A stretch of 64,000 nt of DNA from Russula earlei (Eukaryota; Basidiomycota; Agaricomycetes; Russulales; Russulaceae), in assembly GCA_025769875.1 (NCBI GenBank), contig JAGFNK010000110.1:62001-126000 (forward strand), written 5' to 3'. Both the position numbers and the translations under genes were made by a program. A model generated the notes under the pieces. That model saw only the letters and a list, made by a program, of their open reading frames with translations, had not been told where the DNA came from and ran no database searches. Each line of letters opens with the position of its first letter. Position 1 is the first letter of the stretch. Shown here in pieces: positions 1-12,124 of the stretch.

Positions 1-2048
1 GAACTCACAGAAATACATAGCTGAGCCATATCCCCAGTTCTCCGTCTTGGAGAAGATGACAGAACCAATCTTGAAGGGTCGCATTTAATGCACGGACTGG
101 GAGCTAAGCACAGCTAGAACAAAGCTACTCACAAGCCAAAACGTGAAGAACACGGCCCACGCGAACCCAAGCTGGCATCAAGAGGTATCAAGTCGTGCGA
201 CGGTAGTCTTGAGTGATGTAGGGCTGACCTTGGTGTACAATGATCGACGTTCGTCTCTCTCAATATCCTTTATCATCTCCTGGGCAGTCATGCTCGGAAA
301 GGGATCTCCCTGGGGGACGGACGACGCATCGCCTGCGTTTGCAAGATGCAGCGCGTGACGCGCCCTCTCCCACCACGCGCTGCTCCAATTTCCATTTCTA
401 TGCTCTTGCAGACCTCCGTCGTCAATCGTCCAAGTGATGTCCATCGGTACTCGCCCCCGACGGTCTCCCTCCGGCTCGTCTTGCCGACGCTGCTGGTCAT
501 AATGGTGATGGCGGCGGTAAGTCTGCCGCGCGCGCCTTCCAAACTTACGGCCGATAAATCTCTCGGGGGGCACGCCAGCCTCGCGTGCAGCCGATTCCAG
601 CACGACTCGAGGAAGCGCCTCCGTGTTCAGGTACATCGGTTGGGACACGAAATTGGACCCACGACGGAGCGTCGTCGGCCGCGTGTTTGGGCCCGAGGAC
701 GCCAGGACGGGTTTATCCGGCGTCCACACCTCGAGCCCGCGTTCGACGAGGCACTCCTCGACCGCGGCGCGCCAGCGACGGACCTGCTCGCGCTCGTGCT
801 TCCGTGCCTTGCGGCGCATCTTGTATTCCTTGAGGCGTCGGCGGTACCCGACCTGAAGCCCCTCCAAAACGGCTTCGGATGTGAGGCGTACTCCTGAGCC
901 GAGGATGATGATGCCGAACACGGCGTAGAGACAGACGACGACGCGCTGCGTCGCCGTTTTTGGCACAATGTCGCCAAAGCCGATGGTGAGTGTGGTGACG
1001 AGGGTGAAGAACAGACCGTCGAGGAAGGTGAGAGACATGGCGAGAGAGCTGAACAAGGCTCCGAGTGCGATATAGGCCAGAAAGATGATGGTGATGATGA
1101 CGAGAGATCGTTGCTTGCGCGTGATGCCGCTGCCTGAGCGGGGGGGGCTGAGCACGTGAAGTGGATATTGCAAACAAGGCATGTGAGACGTACCAGCCTC
1201 GGCAAAGTTGGGCGTTTTGCGGAGATCCCAGATTAAAGTCAGATTCGTTATGGTGGATACGATTGTGGAGCAGATCGTCATCCAGAACGCTTCGCCGGTG
1301 GTGAAACCGTCGTTGAAACGGTGCTGGATGCCGAAAGTTACGATAGTCACAATGTTGAGTAGATCTGAGAGGGGGGGGGGGGGGGCCGTGTTCTCAATGA
1401 TTTGGAATGGAACAAAGAAAAGCGGTGGACGGGTTTACCATGAAGGGTCAGCGCGAAGATGCAGATGATGGTGGATCTCTTGACGGATCGTTCGAGGAAG
1501 CGATAGATAAGGGCGATGTTCGCTATCACCGCCAGGGCCATGGAGAAAGTCAAAGAGACGTTTACGAGCGCGGGGTTCCTGCGCGTCTCGACGATCTGAA
1601 GGCCGTAGGTGCGGACGTACCAGTGCTCGGTCAGACCGGGGATCTCCAGAAGGATGGAAAAGGGGATGAGGCTGCCCGAGATGAGGGGGGTCCGCCGATA
1701 AGTCGGGAGCGAAAGCTCGTCGTGGTCTTGATGGGACCCGAAGATGAACTCCTTGATCTTGACGAGCCAGTCGGGGAGGGACGCGGACCGTCGCGGAAAG
1801 CCGTTGCTCATCGAGCTGGACGACATCGTGCCGGTCGAGGAGAGGGGGACGCCGCCCCGACGCTCGTCCTCGTCCATCTCGATGTCCTCCTGTTCCTCCA
1901 GGTCGTCCAGGTCGTCCCCGTCGTTGTTGTCCGAGGCGTGACCTGGTGCGCCCTTCTCGGGGTCTTCTCCCTGGTCCGGCTTCAGCGGTGGGTGTTTTGG
2001 GGGCAAGATATGGGCCAGAAACGCAGCAGAGAATATATGAGGCGACAT
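1..2048 (-). CDS. TOK1: TOK1-type outward-rectifier K+ channel, 3' end cut by window edge
   Basis: Fungal two-pore-domain potassium channel of the plasma membrane (eight helices, two pore loops), passing K+ outward. Exons read on the minus strand are 1439-2048, 1194-1364, 229-1133, 133-171 and 1-69; introns are 74, 60, 57 and 63 nt and all phases agree (1, 1, 0, 0). An acidic cytoplasmic N-terminus is followed by the family signature IPFSILLEIPGLTEHWYV, several hydrophobic helices, and the first selectivity filter TLTIGFGD in exon 3. A long basic loop follows. The last visible exon contains ENWGYGSAMYFC, which in this family leads directly into the second pore, so that pore and the C-terminal tail lie beyond position 1. 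The start at 2048 is the first ATG of the open frame and is less certain than the exon structure. Two introns have runs of 15 and 8 C just before the acceptor. Confidence 0.9.
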
Positions 2049-2288
2049 ATTGGGGGAAGGCCCATTCAGGTCTCGGGCGGTGTTGCTGTGGTTAGGACAC
2101 TATTATAATTATTCTTTCAAGCCGCGTTGCCCTCATCAAGGGGGGGATGCGTGACCCTCCCGAGTCCACGGCCGAAGCGATCCGACCGAATGCGATGCGG
2201 GGTCAATTTTTAGGGGCGCTCATAGGGGGGAACGTGGAGCTCGTGTGCCCCCCTCGTTCACACCCGTCTACACACACCCGTCTTACAC

Positions 2289-3048
2289 ATGGCCTTGGAG
2301 AGTTATCAAACGCAGTTAGTCGACGACTCGCTCACGATAGGCGCTCTCAAGTTCGGATCATTCACCCTCAAGTCAGGCAGGTGCGATCAATACTTACATT
2401 TGTTTTTTGGTTGCTGAACGCCGAGCGATCGGTGCCCGTCGCCGTCGACCCCGCAGAGTTTCCCCATACTTTTTCAACGCGGGCCTCATCTCCACCGGTC
2501 CCCTTCTTAACTCCCTATGCACCGCCTACGCCCACACGATCTCCAAGGCGCTCTCGACCCCAGGGCCCACCCAACTTCCAAAGTTTGACGTCATCTTCGG
2601 TCCAGCCTATAAAGGCATCTCCCTCGCTGCCGTCACCGCCGTTCTCTTACACACCCGACACCGAATCAACGTCGGATTCGCGTATGATCGCAAAGAAGCA
2701 AAGGACCACGGCGAAGGCGGGCGCATGGTCGGCGTTCCTGTCGCCGGGAAGCGCGTCCTCATTCTTGATGATGTCATGACCGCTGGAACCGCTGTCAGAG
2801 GCGCCATCGAGATGATCCGCCAAGCCGGTGGGGAGGTCGTCGGCGTAGTGTTGGCGCTCGATCGCGAGGAGGTCGGCCACGAAGGCGGAAGCGCTGTCAA
2901 GGAACTCGAAACGGAACTCGGAGGGGAGGGGCGCGTCACGGCGATCTTGCGCATGCGCGACTTGATAGCGTGGCTGCAAGATAAAGGGCGGCATGAGGAC
3001 ATCGAGCGCATGCAGACATATTGGGAGCAGTTTGGCGTCAAGGAGTAG
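2289..3048 (+). CDS. URA5: orotate phosphoribosyltransferase
   Basis: Fifth step of de novo pyrimidine synthesis: orotate plus PRPP gives orotidine 5'-monophosphate and pyrophosphate; cytosolic. Two exons, 2289-2380 and 2457-3048, are joined across a 76-nt intron (GTGCGA...CCGCAG) and encode 227 residues, the usual size. The N-terminus (MALESYQTQLVDDSL) and the substrate-loop motif SGR-VSPYFFNAG, which the intron splits, are typical. The PRPP-binding motif VLILDDVMTAGTA lies at about residues 130-142, and the flexible-loop segment YDRKEAKDHGEGG precedes it. No frame breaks are seen. The start is the first ATG and gives the expected N-terminal length. It is divergent from the TOK1-like gene; the roughly 240-bp gap between them presumably holds both promoters. 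Confidence 0.95.
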
Positions 3049-3120
3049 TTCGGGTAGCATCGGTGCAATCGATATAGACGACGCGACGTCACACGTCCCT
3101 CTCACTCTGATCCTAGTCTG

Positions 3121-4151
3121 TTACCCTCCACCACCCCAATTGTAGCCTGAGGCACGGCCGGGCTCCCTCTGCTGCCGCGGAGGAATGGCATGTACGCCAG
3201 TCCCAGCGACATTTGGGCCAGCGCCTTCACTGACCAGCGCGCGAACCCACGATGGCGCACGGCCAAACTCAAGCACTCCAGGAAGGCCACGTCCGTCCTC
3301 TCCATAGATCATCCACCACCATAGATGCCCCACAACAGCGCCCGTCACGCTTACGGCTGCGGCCCTGGGGCCACCCATAATCATATCTAGGCCTGCCGTT
3401 GCGTGAGCACAAGTGAAGGTAGAGAGAGAACTGGAACCACACCGATCATGGCATACGGAAGGTACTGTACGGGAACGGTGATGAGCCCCATGAGTGAACT
3501 CTGACTACCCGCGGGAGCGAGTGCCGAGGAAAGGTAAAGTATGCAGAGGGTAAGCGCGCGCGCGTGCACGAACGAGCCAAGCGGGAGATTGAGCGTCTGG
3601 GAGCGGGTCATGTTAAGTTTCAATAACGGGACTACACGTAAACGAACTAATATGGCTCCTGCCGCGAGGGTCAACTGCCAGGCATAATCTGGGGATCTCC
3701 GAGGGTAGTGGTCGAGTTCGAGGGCGTTCGAATTGCGACTGTAAAGTGGACACGGTATGGCCGTCGTCCGAACAACGAACGAACGAGCCGAAAAAAGGAG
3801 ACGGCAGAACGTACTACAACATGACCAACTCAAAAAGGTAATTAAGGCCTGTGCCTGTGATCCCACTTGAGCATCCAGGGCACAGAGAAGGAAACAGGGA
3901 GGGCCTGTACCTCCAAAAAAGAAGCTCGACCAGACCCTCCATAGCTACGCTTTGTCAGAGCGTGGATGCCCTCCCGATTCGTGGAAGCGTACCTCGAGCT
4001 GTTGTATCACCTGGTCCCGTATGAAGACGACCTTGTACGCGTCCAACAGGTGCAACATCACCGGAACCGACACGGCCAGCGAAGAGCCGCACAGGAAACG
4101 CGTCACTGGCGGTATTTTGCGAATTTCATCCCAGAATCCTGTGTACGACAT
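3121..4151 (-). CDS. DER1: derlin (Der1-like ER membrane protein)
   Basis: Rhomboid-like pseudoprotease of the ER membrane that helps move misfolded proteins to the cytosol in ER-associated degradation. Six exons (3993-4151, 3911-3944, 3815-3854, 3648-3738, 3443-3596, 3121-3386) with introns of 48, 56, 76, 51 and 56 nt give one frame of 247 codons. Family marks occur in order: W..IRKIPPVTR at the N-terminus, LWRVWSSFFFGG, LNYLFELVMLYRNSNALE, DYAWQL, QYLPYAMI, MGGP, and GAVVGHLWWW. The ATG at 4151 is preferred to one 22 codons upstream because derlins begin close to the W..IPP motif. The protein ends YNWGGGG; the GNRLG tail common in fungal derlins is present just downstream but in another frame. 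Convergent with the phosphoribosyltransferase gene, about 70 bp apart. Confidence 0.9.
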
Positions 4152-4767
4152 TGCGAGGAGTGGGGCTGAACGGGTCGACGTTACAGCGAGAGTTGTGGGA
4201 GACGTTGTGAGAGTCAATGAGCCAGCGAGCGTCCGACACGTCAGCGGTCCGCTTAACCGCGCATAAGATATTCATCTCCCACTTCTACAAATTGCAACGC
4301 ACGGACGCACGCCCTCCAACGAACAGCTCGCTCCGTTTTTCCGATATAATCCATTTTTTGTTTGTATCTAAATTTCTTCCGAACGAGGCTAGTGTGATCG
4401 AGGGACTCAGCATGTATGTGAATTCCGTGCACGTTGGACTCTCAAAAGCTTGGGCGTTACATCCGATTTTGGCATGGCCATATACGCGTACCACCCATCT
4501 GCAGTCAGCCCATATGGCTATGCTCCGGACACGTTGATGAGGGTTATGCGAGATGCACATTCGATAACGTCAACAATGGCATTATCCTCCATGAGGCTTA
4601 CGTGACGGTTCGTAATTTGGGGGTGAGAGCAACTTCCCTGCGCGCACGGGCAGAGCTTGTAATTCGATGTCATCGCCTTGGACAATCGAGACCCCCTCGG
4701 ATGCCCCGACGCTCAACCCTGGTCTGTCCTGTGATCACGAACCAACGAGCACTTAATTCGGAACTGA
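4152..4767. other. intergenic, no gene recognised
   Basis: Lies between the derlin start and the 3' end of the DUF6534-like gene. Short open frames on both strands have no family resemblance. The part near 4152-4300 is expected to hold the derlin promoter. Confidence 0.5.
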
Positions 4768-5810
4768 CTACAGGAGGCGTCGCCGCACCTGTGTAGCCCA
4801 CCCAAACTCGTAGGTGGGCGTTGACATTTGCTCACGCAGCCGGATGCGTTCAATAAGGGTCTCGAAAATCGCCTGAGATATGCCTCCTTCAGACGAGGAA
4901 CGTTGGGCCAAAGAGGAGACGAGACACCCACATGCGTGTAAACAGTGCCAGACGTCAGGTCGAAAATTCTGTAAACCAAATTGTTCGACAGAAAGAACCA
5001 CGTCACTAGCGCTGCTAATGCCCACGTCGTGGCGAGGCATCCGGTTTGAATGACACTGCGAACTAGGTAATTCACCATGGTGTCTGACTTGGGCATACCA
5101 CTCCGAGACATTACGAGCACCCGCGTAAGGAAAACTATTCCAAAGGTAAAAACGAATCCACAAAAGACGGTGAAGAGACGTACATGTGATGAGGCATTCT
5201 GCGATAGCTTGTATCGCATGCCAGAAAACCGACGCGATCTGTCCGCCTGACCTGCCGCTTCAGATCACGTCAATACAGGCTTAAAGGTGTCGCACGAAAG
5301 CGCGCGCACATAGTGTTCTTCCAAGTCATCACCACGGTAATCATACCGATCACAAATGCAGTGATGGAAAGCACGACGACCAAACCACTCTGGACACGAC
5401 TGCTTGTGAGGGAGTAGATACTGGATTCTCGATGAGTATCTGCTCAATATCAGATATGACGAACCAACCGGATGGCAAGAAACATATTCGCCAGCAGAAT
5501 GACGATCAATTGGCATATGGAATTCACAGGACCCTCCCATAGATCCGCTTGAAAAGCTATTAGTCAACGTGACGTGCATACGAAATAGTACATACGCTTG
5601 GGTCTCAGGGGGTAAACGTTGAACAGAATACTGCATGGCTCTTGGACATGATATCGTCATGGCAGATGGACGAACGAAGGAACTTACAATCTCATATAAG
5701 CGAAATGCCACATCCTGCATTCACATCACTCAGGCGAAATTAAAAAGCAGACGCGAGAACGTACAATATGGTTTGGAGGCCAACGCCAATAAATTGTACA
5801 GTAACAAAAA
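4768..5810 (-). CDS. seven-helix membrane protein, DUF6534-like
   Basis: Resembles the large basidiomycete family with a C-terminal DUF6534 domain; molecular function unknown. Recognisable exon pieces in order are a helix with FIGVGLQTIL, the segment FILFNVYPLRPK, LWEGPVNSICQLIVILLANMFLAIRL (positions about 5475-5550), a helix VVVLSITAFVIGMITVV, VFWHAIQAIAECLIT (the W..A...E.LIT spot of the family), PKSDTMVNYLVRSVIQTG, and LVYRIFDLTSGTVYTH joined by a 59-nt intron (4873-4931) to AIFETLIERIRLREQ, which replaces the usual LNAR element. Several short introns are likely, with good GTAAGT and GTATGT donors. The 5' end is not fixed; upstream sequence to about 6100 may contain the first exon. No coding break is certain. 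Confidence 0.6.
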
Positions 5811-7840
5811 CTCTGAAAAAAGTGTGAGTGTGAGTGGCGAGACATCACGAGACGGTAGGGCGCACTTCAGGTACATTGGGTCTTTGAAGCCTGCAAACAA
5901 AGTCTCACCTCAGCGCACAGGCAGAGCCAACAATTTACGTACGAGAGGCCCAGTATGCATAAAATTGCTGGCTCACCAACCCGAAGAGGGAAGCATTTAC
6001 TTTTATCATTGGATCAGTAATGCCACGAAAGTGAACGCGTCGCGTTGCCTACAAAATATTGCAATTAAAAGTACGCCTGGTGAGAAGATGGGTGTCACTT
6101 TCAATTTGAGAGAATAAGAACAAGATGTAGGCGCCCTGACCTTCTTTCGCTGGTGTACCTTGGCTCATGGTGCTAGCAGGGTGGAAGGGAGGAAATGATG
6201 GACGGGACAACGGGCGGCTAGGCAGCTATCCACCATATATATTTAAGAGAGCAATGGCGGCCAGTTCTTCAGGTATCGTACCAACCGGGGACCGTAATAT
6301 GGGGGATAGAACAAGCGCTGTCGACGCGGCCTGTTGAAATGGCGATTGAGTAGCCAGGGATCATTCTCAGAAGCCCCAAGTAGTAATGGGCTGATCGACG
6401 CTGGCGATCGTTGGTCTTTAGCTCAGCAGGGATCTAGTCTTGGTTTATTCCCTCGATTCGAAATGCTAGAAGGGTTTTCAACCGAAGTATTGTAAGCGAA
6501 GTAAACGTGGCCCATCACCGCGAGAAAAAAAAGTTGCCGCCTTAAACTCTGACCTGCTGCGGTGGTCTTGTATGCCGCCGCATGTTGAGCAAATTGTCGC
6601 GAGGTACGGTCGCGAATGGGAGGCCTTAAATGTTGTCGGATCGGGCCAGTGACTTCGCCCGGAGACGATCAACCACCGTCCTCGGGGTGTCTGTTGAAGG
6701 TACCGTTCAAGGGTAATTGCCGATTCAATAATTATCGAATGGGGCTTCAGTGTCAGGTTCCGAGCTCGACGAATGCCCCACCGGAAAGCTGTCGGAGTCG
6801 CCCGGACGGAAGGAAAGGCCTGAACGGTAGCGTGACGTAACGAAGGGGCGCTAGACCAGAAATTGTGCTCGGAAGAGCGGTTATGAAGGGAAAAAAACAA
6901 TTCTCGTGGTCATATTGCCCCACTATCGAGCATTCGATCGAGAAGTAGAGGCCAGGCCAGGTTCGCATTCTAAAGAGAAAAAAAAAAGAAGCACATGTGT
7001 GTGGGCTATAAACAAGGCTTAGTTGAGCAAAGGACGGGGACCCATGTATAATTACATATAGCAAAGGCATCGCCGGGGCCCGCGCGTGCCTCGACGCGGT
7101 GCATGACCGCTTTATGCGTTTAGGATTCGGGGCCGTCATTGGTTGGCTCTTTGAGAGTTAGACTAAGCTCATGCTCATGTCAAACAAGGGCTACTGCACC
7201 CGGGGGACGTAACCAAATTTTAAGTGAAGGCTGAAACCACGAGCGACTCGGATACAAGCACCTTGCACTCGTTGTTTCCCCCGTTCCTCGCCTGACAGGG
7301 GCCGTCTTCGTCAGGGCAGCGACTTGCGGGGCAACTAATAACTCACCTTGTCACTTACCATCCGTGCAGAAAGCTCGTCAAGACAGTTGCCTCGTCACGG
7401 TCGTGTTGGGTGTTTGAGCCAGCATGTGTCAACCACCACAAACCCGTAGACGCCGCGTGGGCGCAAATTTTTCGTCGATATCTTCCTTGCGTTTTTTTTT
7501 TCTGCACCTCCAGAGATACCGTATACGGTAAGAACGTCTCTTGGCTCCTTGAAACCTCTTGATCATATGTGAGATGATGTTGCATGCCGTATACTGAATA
7601 GATGACCTGGGCATGTGTCGGAACTATCCGAAGATTAAATGTTGTCCTGCATCAAATTTTACGAGTTCAACTGCCGAAAGACTAATCATTTCTAGTAGTA
7701 TCCATCACAGAGAAATATTGAACAGAAAAAGGAGCAATACTGTAAAGGAACAGTGATCTGGAATCAAAACCAACTACGTACAGACATGTTTCCCCAACCA
7801 CGGACTTAGTCAATTGTAACTCCAATTCAATTGGCAATCT
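5811..7840. other. long intergenic region without a recognisable gene
   Basis: Only short open frames occur. The longest, 140 codons at 6478-6900 on the minus strand, shows no family motif and no clear splice partners. Moderate GC, no repeats shared with the rest of the window were noticed. A promoter for the membrane-protein gene on its left is expected near 5850-6100. Confidence 0.5.
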
Positions 7841-7844
7841 GGTG

Positions 7845-8320
7845 CCACCTTTCAGCCACAGGAATACCAGCAGGAAGAACAGGGAGACCCAGGTTCAGTG
7901 CAGAGGCAACACACTCATTTGCTAAAAAACAATGTGGAACATTAGAAATCAAGGGCATCAGGCAATAGACTCACTGGTGAACAGGAGCAGCACATCCCTG
8001 CTAACAGGATTTGGTGCAACCATCAAAGGGGCCCGACCACCTACAAGTGTGACAGTGGGGTTATATAACTGCCCTCAAGACCTGGCTTGGCTATTCACAA
8101 GCAAGATTGGCATCTCCTCAGCACCCTGTTGAAGAAAAGTGACATCATTTTGAATATTCTGTACCAAAGCATGGAGGTTGGCAATTGTTTCTTCAATGAC
8201 ATCCATGGCAGTCCTGAGGCTGGCAACCCTTGTGTTAATAGTGTCAACCATGGTGTTTATGGTTTGGACAGTTGTATTGAGATGAGATTAGTGACCAAGG
8301 CTGACATACCTGCTCATGCC
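7845..8320 (-). pseudogene. Mug135-like fragment
   Basis: Minus-strand pieces recall the small basidiomycete proteins annotated as Mug135-like: a heptad-like N-terminus (TVQTINTMVDTINTRVASL, then TAMDVIEETIANLHALVQ), the segment ILLVNSQAR, then VAPNPVSRDVLLLFT. A canonical GTGAGT intron ending TTTTTTAG (about 7924-7970) leads to NECVASALNLGLPVLPAG and VAERWHQIAN. A stop follows at once, where relatives continue. The join between the first two pieces does not keep frame at any obvious splice pair, so this copy is probably damaged. Role unknown. Family assignment is from memory of the motif order and could be wrong. Confidence 0.4.
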
Positions 8321-8551
8321 GTCATGTCTATTTTACGTTGTCCGTTTCAGTCAGCATCCGACCTCCGTCGTTTCCTCAACTCACTCCAATCTCCCGTTCT
8401 CGAGTGTTAGTTCATCAGGTTGCAATATTTGCGTCGGAGACCAAGTGCAGGGACGGAGATTACTATTATTATCGATAAGGCTACACTGTGCCGCAATGCT
8501 TCTAAAAGGACCTCCTCCTGCGGCAGAGCCCGATCCAGATGGGATGGTTCA

Positions 8552-8980
8552 TCATTTGATGATGCGCTTCCTCACGGTTCGGAGAATGTCCTGCATGGAG
8601 GCGAGGGTTTCCAGCTCAGTTCCGGCGTTGAAGTTGACCCATCCAGCCCTCTCGTTTCGAATGATGGGAGAGGTTAGGCTTTGCGCCGAGCGGCGTAGGC
8701 CAAGATTTCTCGAAACGTGATGTGGCGGACCGCGGCGCCACACGTGTGAGTTCAAGGGAGGGTGACGGATCGAGCCAGGAAGCGGACCCGAAGGTGGAGG
8801 AAAGCCCCAAGTGCGAGGGGCATGAGGTGCGACAACGTCCGGGCTCACAAAGCCGGGCGATATACCAGCGAAGAGCAAAAGGAAGTTGGACCTCTCTGCA
8901 CGCGCGACGGTACGGTGACTCGGTTTGGCGATTGAAAGGCCTGGGTCGAATAGAGACAGGGACTTGAAGGAGGCGGGCAC
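8552..8980 (-). CDS. hypothetical protein, 142 codons
   Basis: A GC-rich open frame on the minus strand ending ...LASMQDILRTVRKRIIK. I recognise no family. A second minus-strand frame (8616-9017) overlaps it, so the true reading frame or a spliced gene cannot be settled by eye. It may be chance opening of GC-rich sequence. Confidence 0.2.
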   Translation of the reverse strand: MPASFKSLSLFDPGLSIAKPSHRTVARAERSNFLLLFAGISPGFVSPDVVAPHAPRTWGFPPPSGPLPGSIRHPPLNSHVWRRGPPHHVSRNLGLRRSAQSLTSPIIRNERAGWVNFNAGTELETLASMQDILRTVRKRIIK

Positions 8981-9611
8981 TCGAAAACAAGAAGAGGAAA
9001 CGGAGAAGTCGATGCATACTGTTCTAAAGTCCTTCGACCGATATTGTACTGAGAATTCAATGGCTCGAACGACAGGTAGCCAAGAGGAGGTAGGAAAATG
9101 CGCGACTCGGAGGGTGCGCTGTCGAAAACGGGTGGGTGATCATGATCGAAAGTGACGATATCGTAGCCGGGCTAGTAAGTGCTCTAAACGGGGCAAGGAA
9201 AACGGACGTGTACAAGTACGGGGCTAGGCCTGTGAGCTCGGGATTGGCTCATTTGGGGAGGGGAGACCGCGATGGGTGTCGGCACGTCTCGACGGGGGGG
9301 GACTTGGGGGAACGATAAGATTTGGCGTGGCTCGCGTGGTTCGAACGCAAACGGGCGTGCTTGCGTTGGATTGCTTCGCCCTTCCGCACAGAACGCCGTG
9401 CACTCTCGCTCCCACTTGGCCAGGGTGCAGCCCTGTTTTCTGAGCCATCCGGGGCTTTGCTCCGTTGTGTGCGGTGCGTGCCTCCAGTGCGTACTTGATG
9501 TACTGCCATTGCCATGGGTTCAGTGCGTTGTGATTACTAAGCCACCCCCACCCCACCTACGCAATGTTCAAGTTTCAATGACGATATCGATTCAGCTCTG
9601 TTCGTTCGATC
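8981..9611. other. intergenic, upstream of the F-box gene
   Basis: GC-rich sequence with no family-like reading frame. The part nearest 9611 is expected to contain the promoter of the plus-strand F-box gene. Confidence 0.45.
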
Positions 9612-11504
9612 ATGAGTGGTATCCTCATTCTACCTGACGAACTCATCGTCAACGTGTTGAAGTACGCCGATTACAAGACCGTGATTGCCTGTCGAAGAGT
9701 AGGCACACTTACCTCCCTTCCCTGGTCTACTCCGTTCAGGGCGTCGTCAGTCATGCCGTCACCTTAAGGAGATAGTCGCGACCTGCTCGGCGATCCAATA
9801 TATTGTGGAACTGGCGGCGGCCGGGATGAGCGATGGCATACTAAATGGTGTAGTCCCCGTCGAACGACTAAGGAGACTACGTGATGCTCAGATGGCGTGG
9901 AAGAGCCCCGTGTGGTCCTCGGTCGATCACTTTCCTTACTCCAGGGGAATGTCTCCGTACCCCATGATGACATCGGGAAATCTGGTCGTGTTCAGGAGCA
10001 GCAGGAGCCGCATCGGTGAGCTGGTCCTCTTGCGATTTCCTTCCGAGTCCCGAGGCATCCCGGAGCGGCAGTGGAACTTGGACCTGGGCAGCAATCGCCT
10101 CGAGACATTCAGTGTGGATGATTCCCAGGATCTCGTGGTTTTCTCATGGTATGTCCTCAGCGCTTGTTTCCCCCCCCCCTCGGTTTATTCACCGGTGGGA
10201 GCGCTCGTTCGTCAGCTTGTCGGCCATCCATATCCGCACGCTTTCCACAGGATGCGTGCATCCTTCGACAAGCACGGCCGGATCCATACGTTCTCCCTCT
10301 ATCCTCGGAGGGTTTAACCTACACATTCATGGAGATCTCCTCTTGATGCTAGGTAATTCCTCCGGCCTCAGCGGCCTTGTTTGGGACTGGAAGACCGGTG
10401 AACATATCGCCAGAATTGCGAGTCCCCCTCCCCCCACTTCAGGCATCGGTTAGCTATAAGGACTCTGATAACTATTTTTTTCATTAGTCTTTAACCACCA
10501 GTTGCTTTTCGTTCCTCGGTAAGGATCATGTCATATCCGTACACTATCACCTCTCCCGTGTGCGCGCCATATCCCTCCAGGTGACAGCCCTGCCGGACGC
10601 CCACGGCGATGTGCACTGCCCCACCTTCCATTTCATGCTGGAACTCCCCATCGCCATCCCGCCGTATTTCACCGACCTGCACGCGAACACCCTGCCCACC
10701 GACTGGGCGGGCTCGGGCCATCCCGGCTGCTTCCACGCAGACCCCGACAGACGACTCTTGATCCTCGAGCTCGGCTCGGCCGCCGCCGACGGGCTCGCGT
10801 TGGCGTTCACGCAGCACACGCTCTACGTCCCGCACGACGTGTTCCTATCCTACATCGCCGCGCACGCCCAAGCTCAACCGGGAGCCGGCCACCCGACGAC
10901 GGCGACCGTTCTCCCGTCCGGTCCCGGTCCCGGGACCGAGCCCGCGGTGGTGGTGGTGCCGTGGCGCGCATGGAGCCCCGACCACACGCGCCTGACGAAG
11001 GTGCCGAATGTGTCCCAGCGGAACCTCGGCCTGCACAAGGCGTGCGGCATGCACGCCCTCTCCGAGCCCCACGTCCTCCCCGACCGCCGAATCCTGCGCG
11101 TCGCGGACTACCACCCGTACCGCGTCGCGCGTTCGCGGCTCGCCGACGCCGACGCCGACGCCGGCGCCGGCGGCTGTGGCGAAGACGATGAAGACAGAGA
11201 CGAGGACGAGGACGACGCCGCAGGAGAGAGATGCCCACGACGACCGCGGCGGTCCGATCGCGCGCCCGGCGCGCTGCCGCTGCCGCCGCGTGGCATGCCG
11301 ATCCCCTACGTGGAAAAGGACATACGGCTCCCCGACGGACTGCGATCGGAGCACGTCCGATGCGTGCTCGGAGAAGACGTGGTGGCGCTGTTCGAGGTGC
11401 GTTGTTCGCCCCTCGCCCCCTTGCCAATGACGGCCGCGACCACGAGGGTCACGGCGGAGCTGACGCTCCGATGTGATGTGATAGTTTTCTGTCGGCGGCC
11501 ATGA
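9612..11504 (+). CDS. F-box domain protein (basidiomycete family)
   Basis: Likely substrate adaptor of an SCF ubiquitin ligase, of the type expanded in mushroom genomes. Exon 1 (9612-9698) encodes the F-box start, MSGILILPDELIVNVLKY. After a 52-nt intron exon 2 (9751-10148) gives SCRHLKEIVATCSAIQY and the family pattern VELAAAGM..G, ERLRRLRDAQMAW. A 67-nt intron (10149-10215, with C10 inside) leads to RTLSTG and LVWDWKTGEHIAR. The next junction (about 10400-10501) is unresolved; beyond it SFLGKDHVISVHYHLS continues in frame to VRCVLGEDVVALFE. A GTGCGT donor at about 11398 suggests one more intron and a last exon ending near 11600; the unspliced frame stops at 11504. A D/A/G-rich acidic stretch (about 11140-11220) is low complexity. 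Confidence 0.7.
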
Positions 11505-12124
11505 TGGACCGGCGCACAAGATAGTGAAGATACATTATCACCCCATCTAGCGCCGGCGGTTCGCTCTACGCCGTAAAGGCGTCTCAAATTCGTTGCAGGT
11601 GTCCTGACGGTGGCCATGAAAGCGGCATGTTAAGTCAGAGGAGTCAAGGTGTAGGATCTTTCTGCGTGGATTGTTGGTATTTCTCATGTGTTCTCATAGG
11701 CCATGTAAGAGACATCCTCCTGACCTGATCCCCAGTGGGTGGTTTTCGGTTGTGTTGGACGCTCCCACTTACCAACAGCCTACGCCGGCGGCGAACTCAT
11801 GGCGTCCAAGACGCAAAAGAACCAAGGAGACCGACATTATTTATACCACCTGATAGAAGATGGACCGGGAGTTGTATGACTTTATAGAAACATAGATGGC
11901 ATGCACACAGTACAGTAGTTGTAACAGTAGTACAACAACACAACTCGGGGAATCAGCAACGACATATGTAGGCTATCGATCGGTCGTTCCTCCAGGGAAC
12001 AACCCATTTTGATGGGGGATCGTCGTCTCCAGGAAGAACGTAAAAAAACCAAAACACAAGGCGACAACATACGACACAACCCGCCAAGGGAGCAGCGGCA
12101 GCGGCCGCCCCCGCTCCTGTCGCC
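11505..12124. other. convergent intergenic region
   Basis: Lies between the 3' ends of the F-box gene (+) and the coiled-coil gene (-). It may hold the last short exon of the F-box gene up to about 11607. Nothing else is recognised. Confidence 0.5.

Noticed and set aside
6417..6480. Possible tRNA (TAGCTCAGCAGG resembles an A box, TCGATTCGAAATG a B box)
   Set aside because: The acceptor stem does not pair, the spacing is too short for a normal anticodon arm, and no anticodon stem forms.
10807..11427. Long arginine/alanine-rich frames on the minus strand
   Set aside because: Mirror frames of the GC-rich, acidic coding sequence of the F-box gene.
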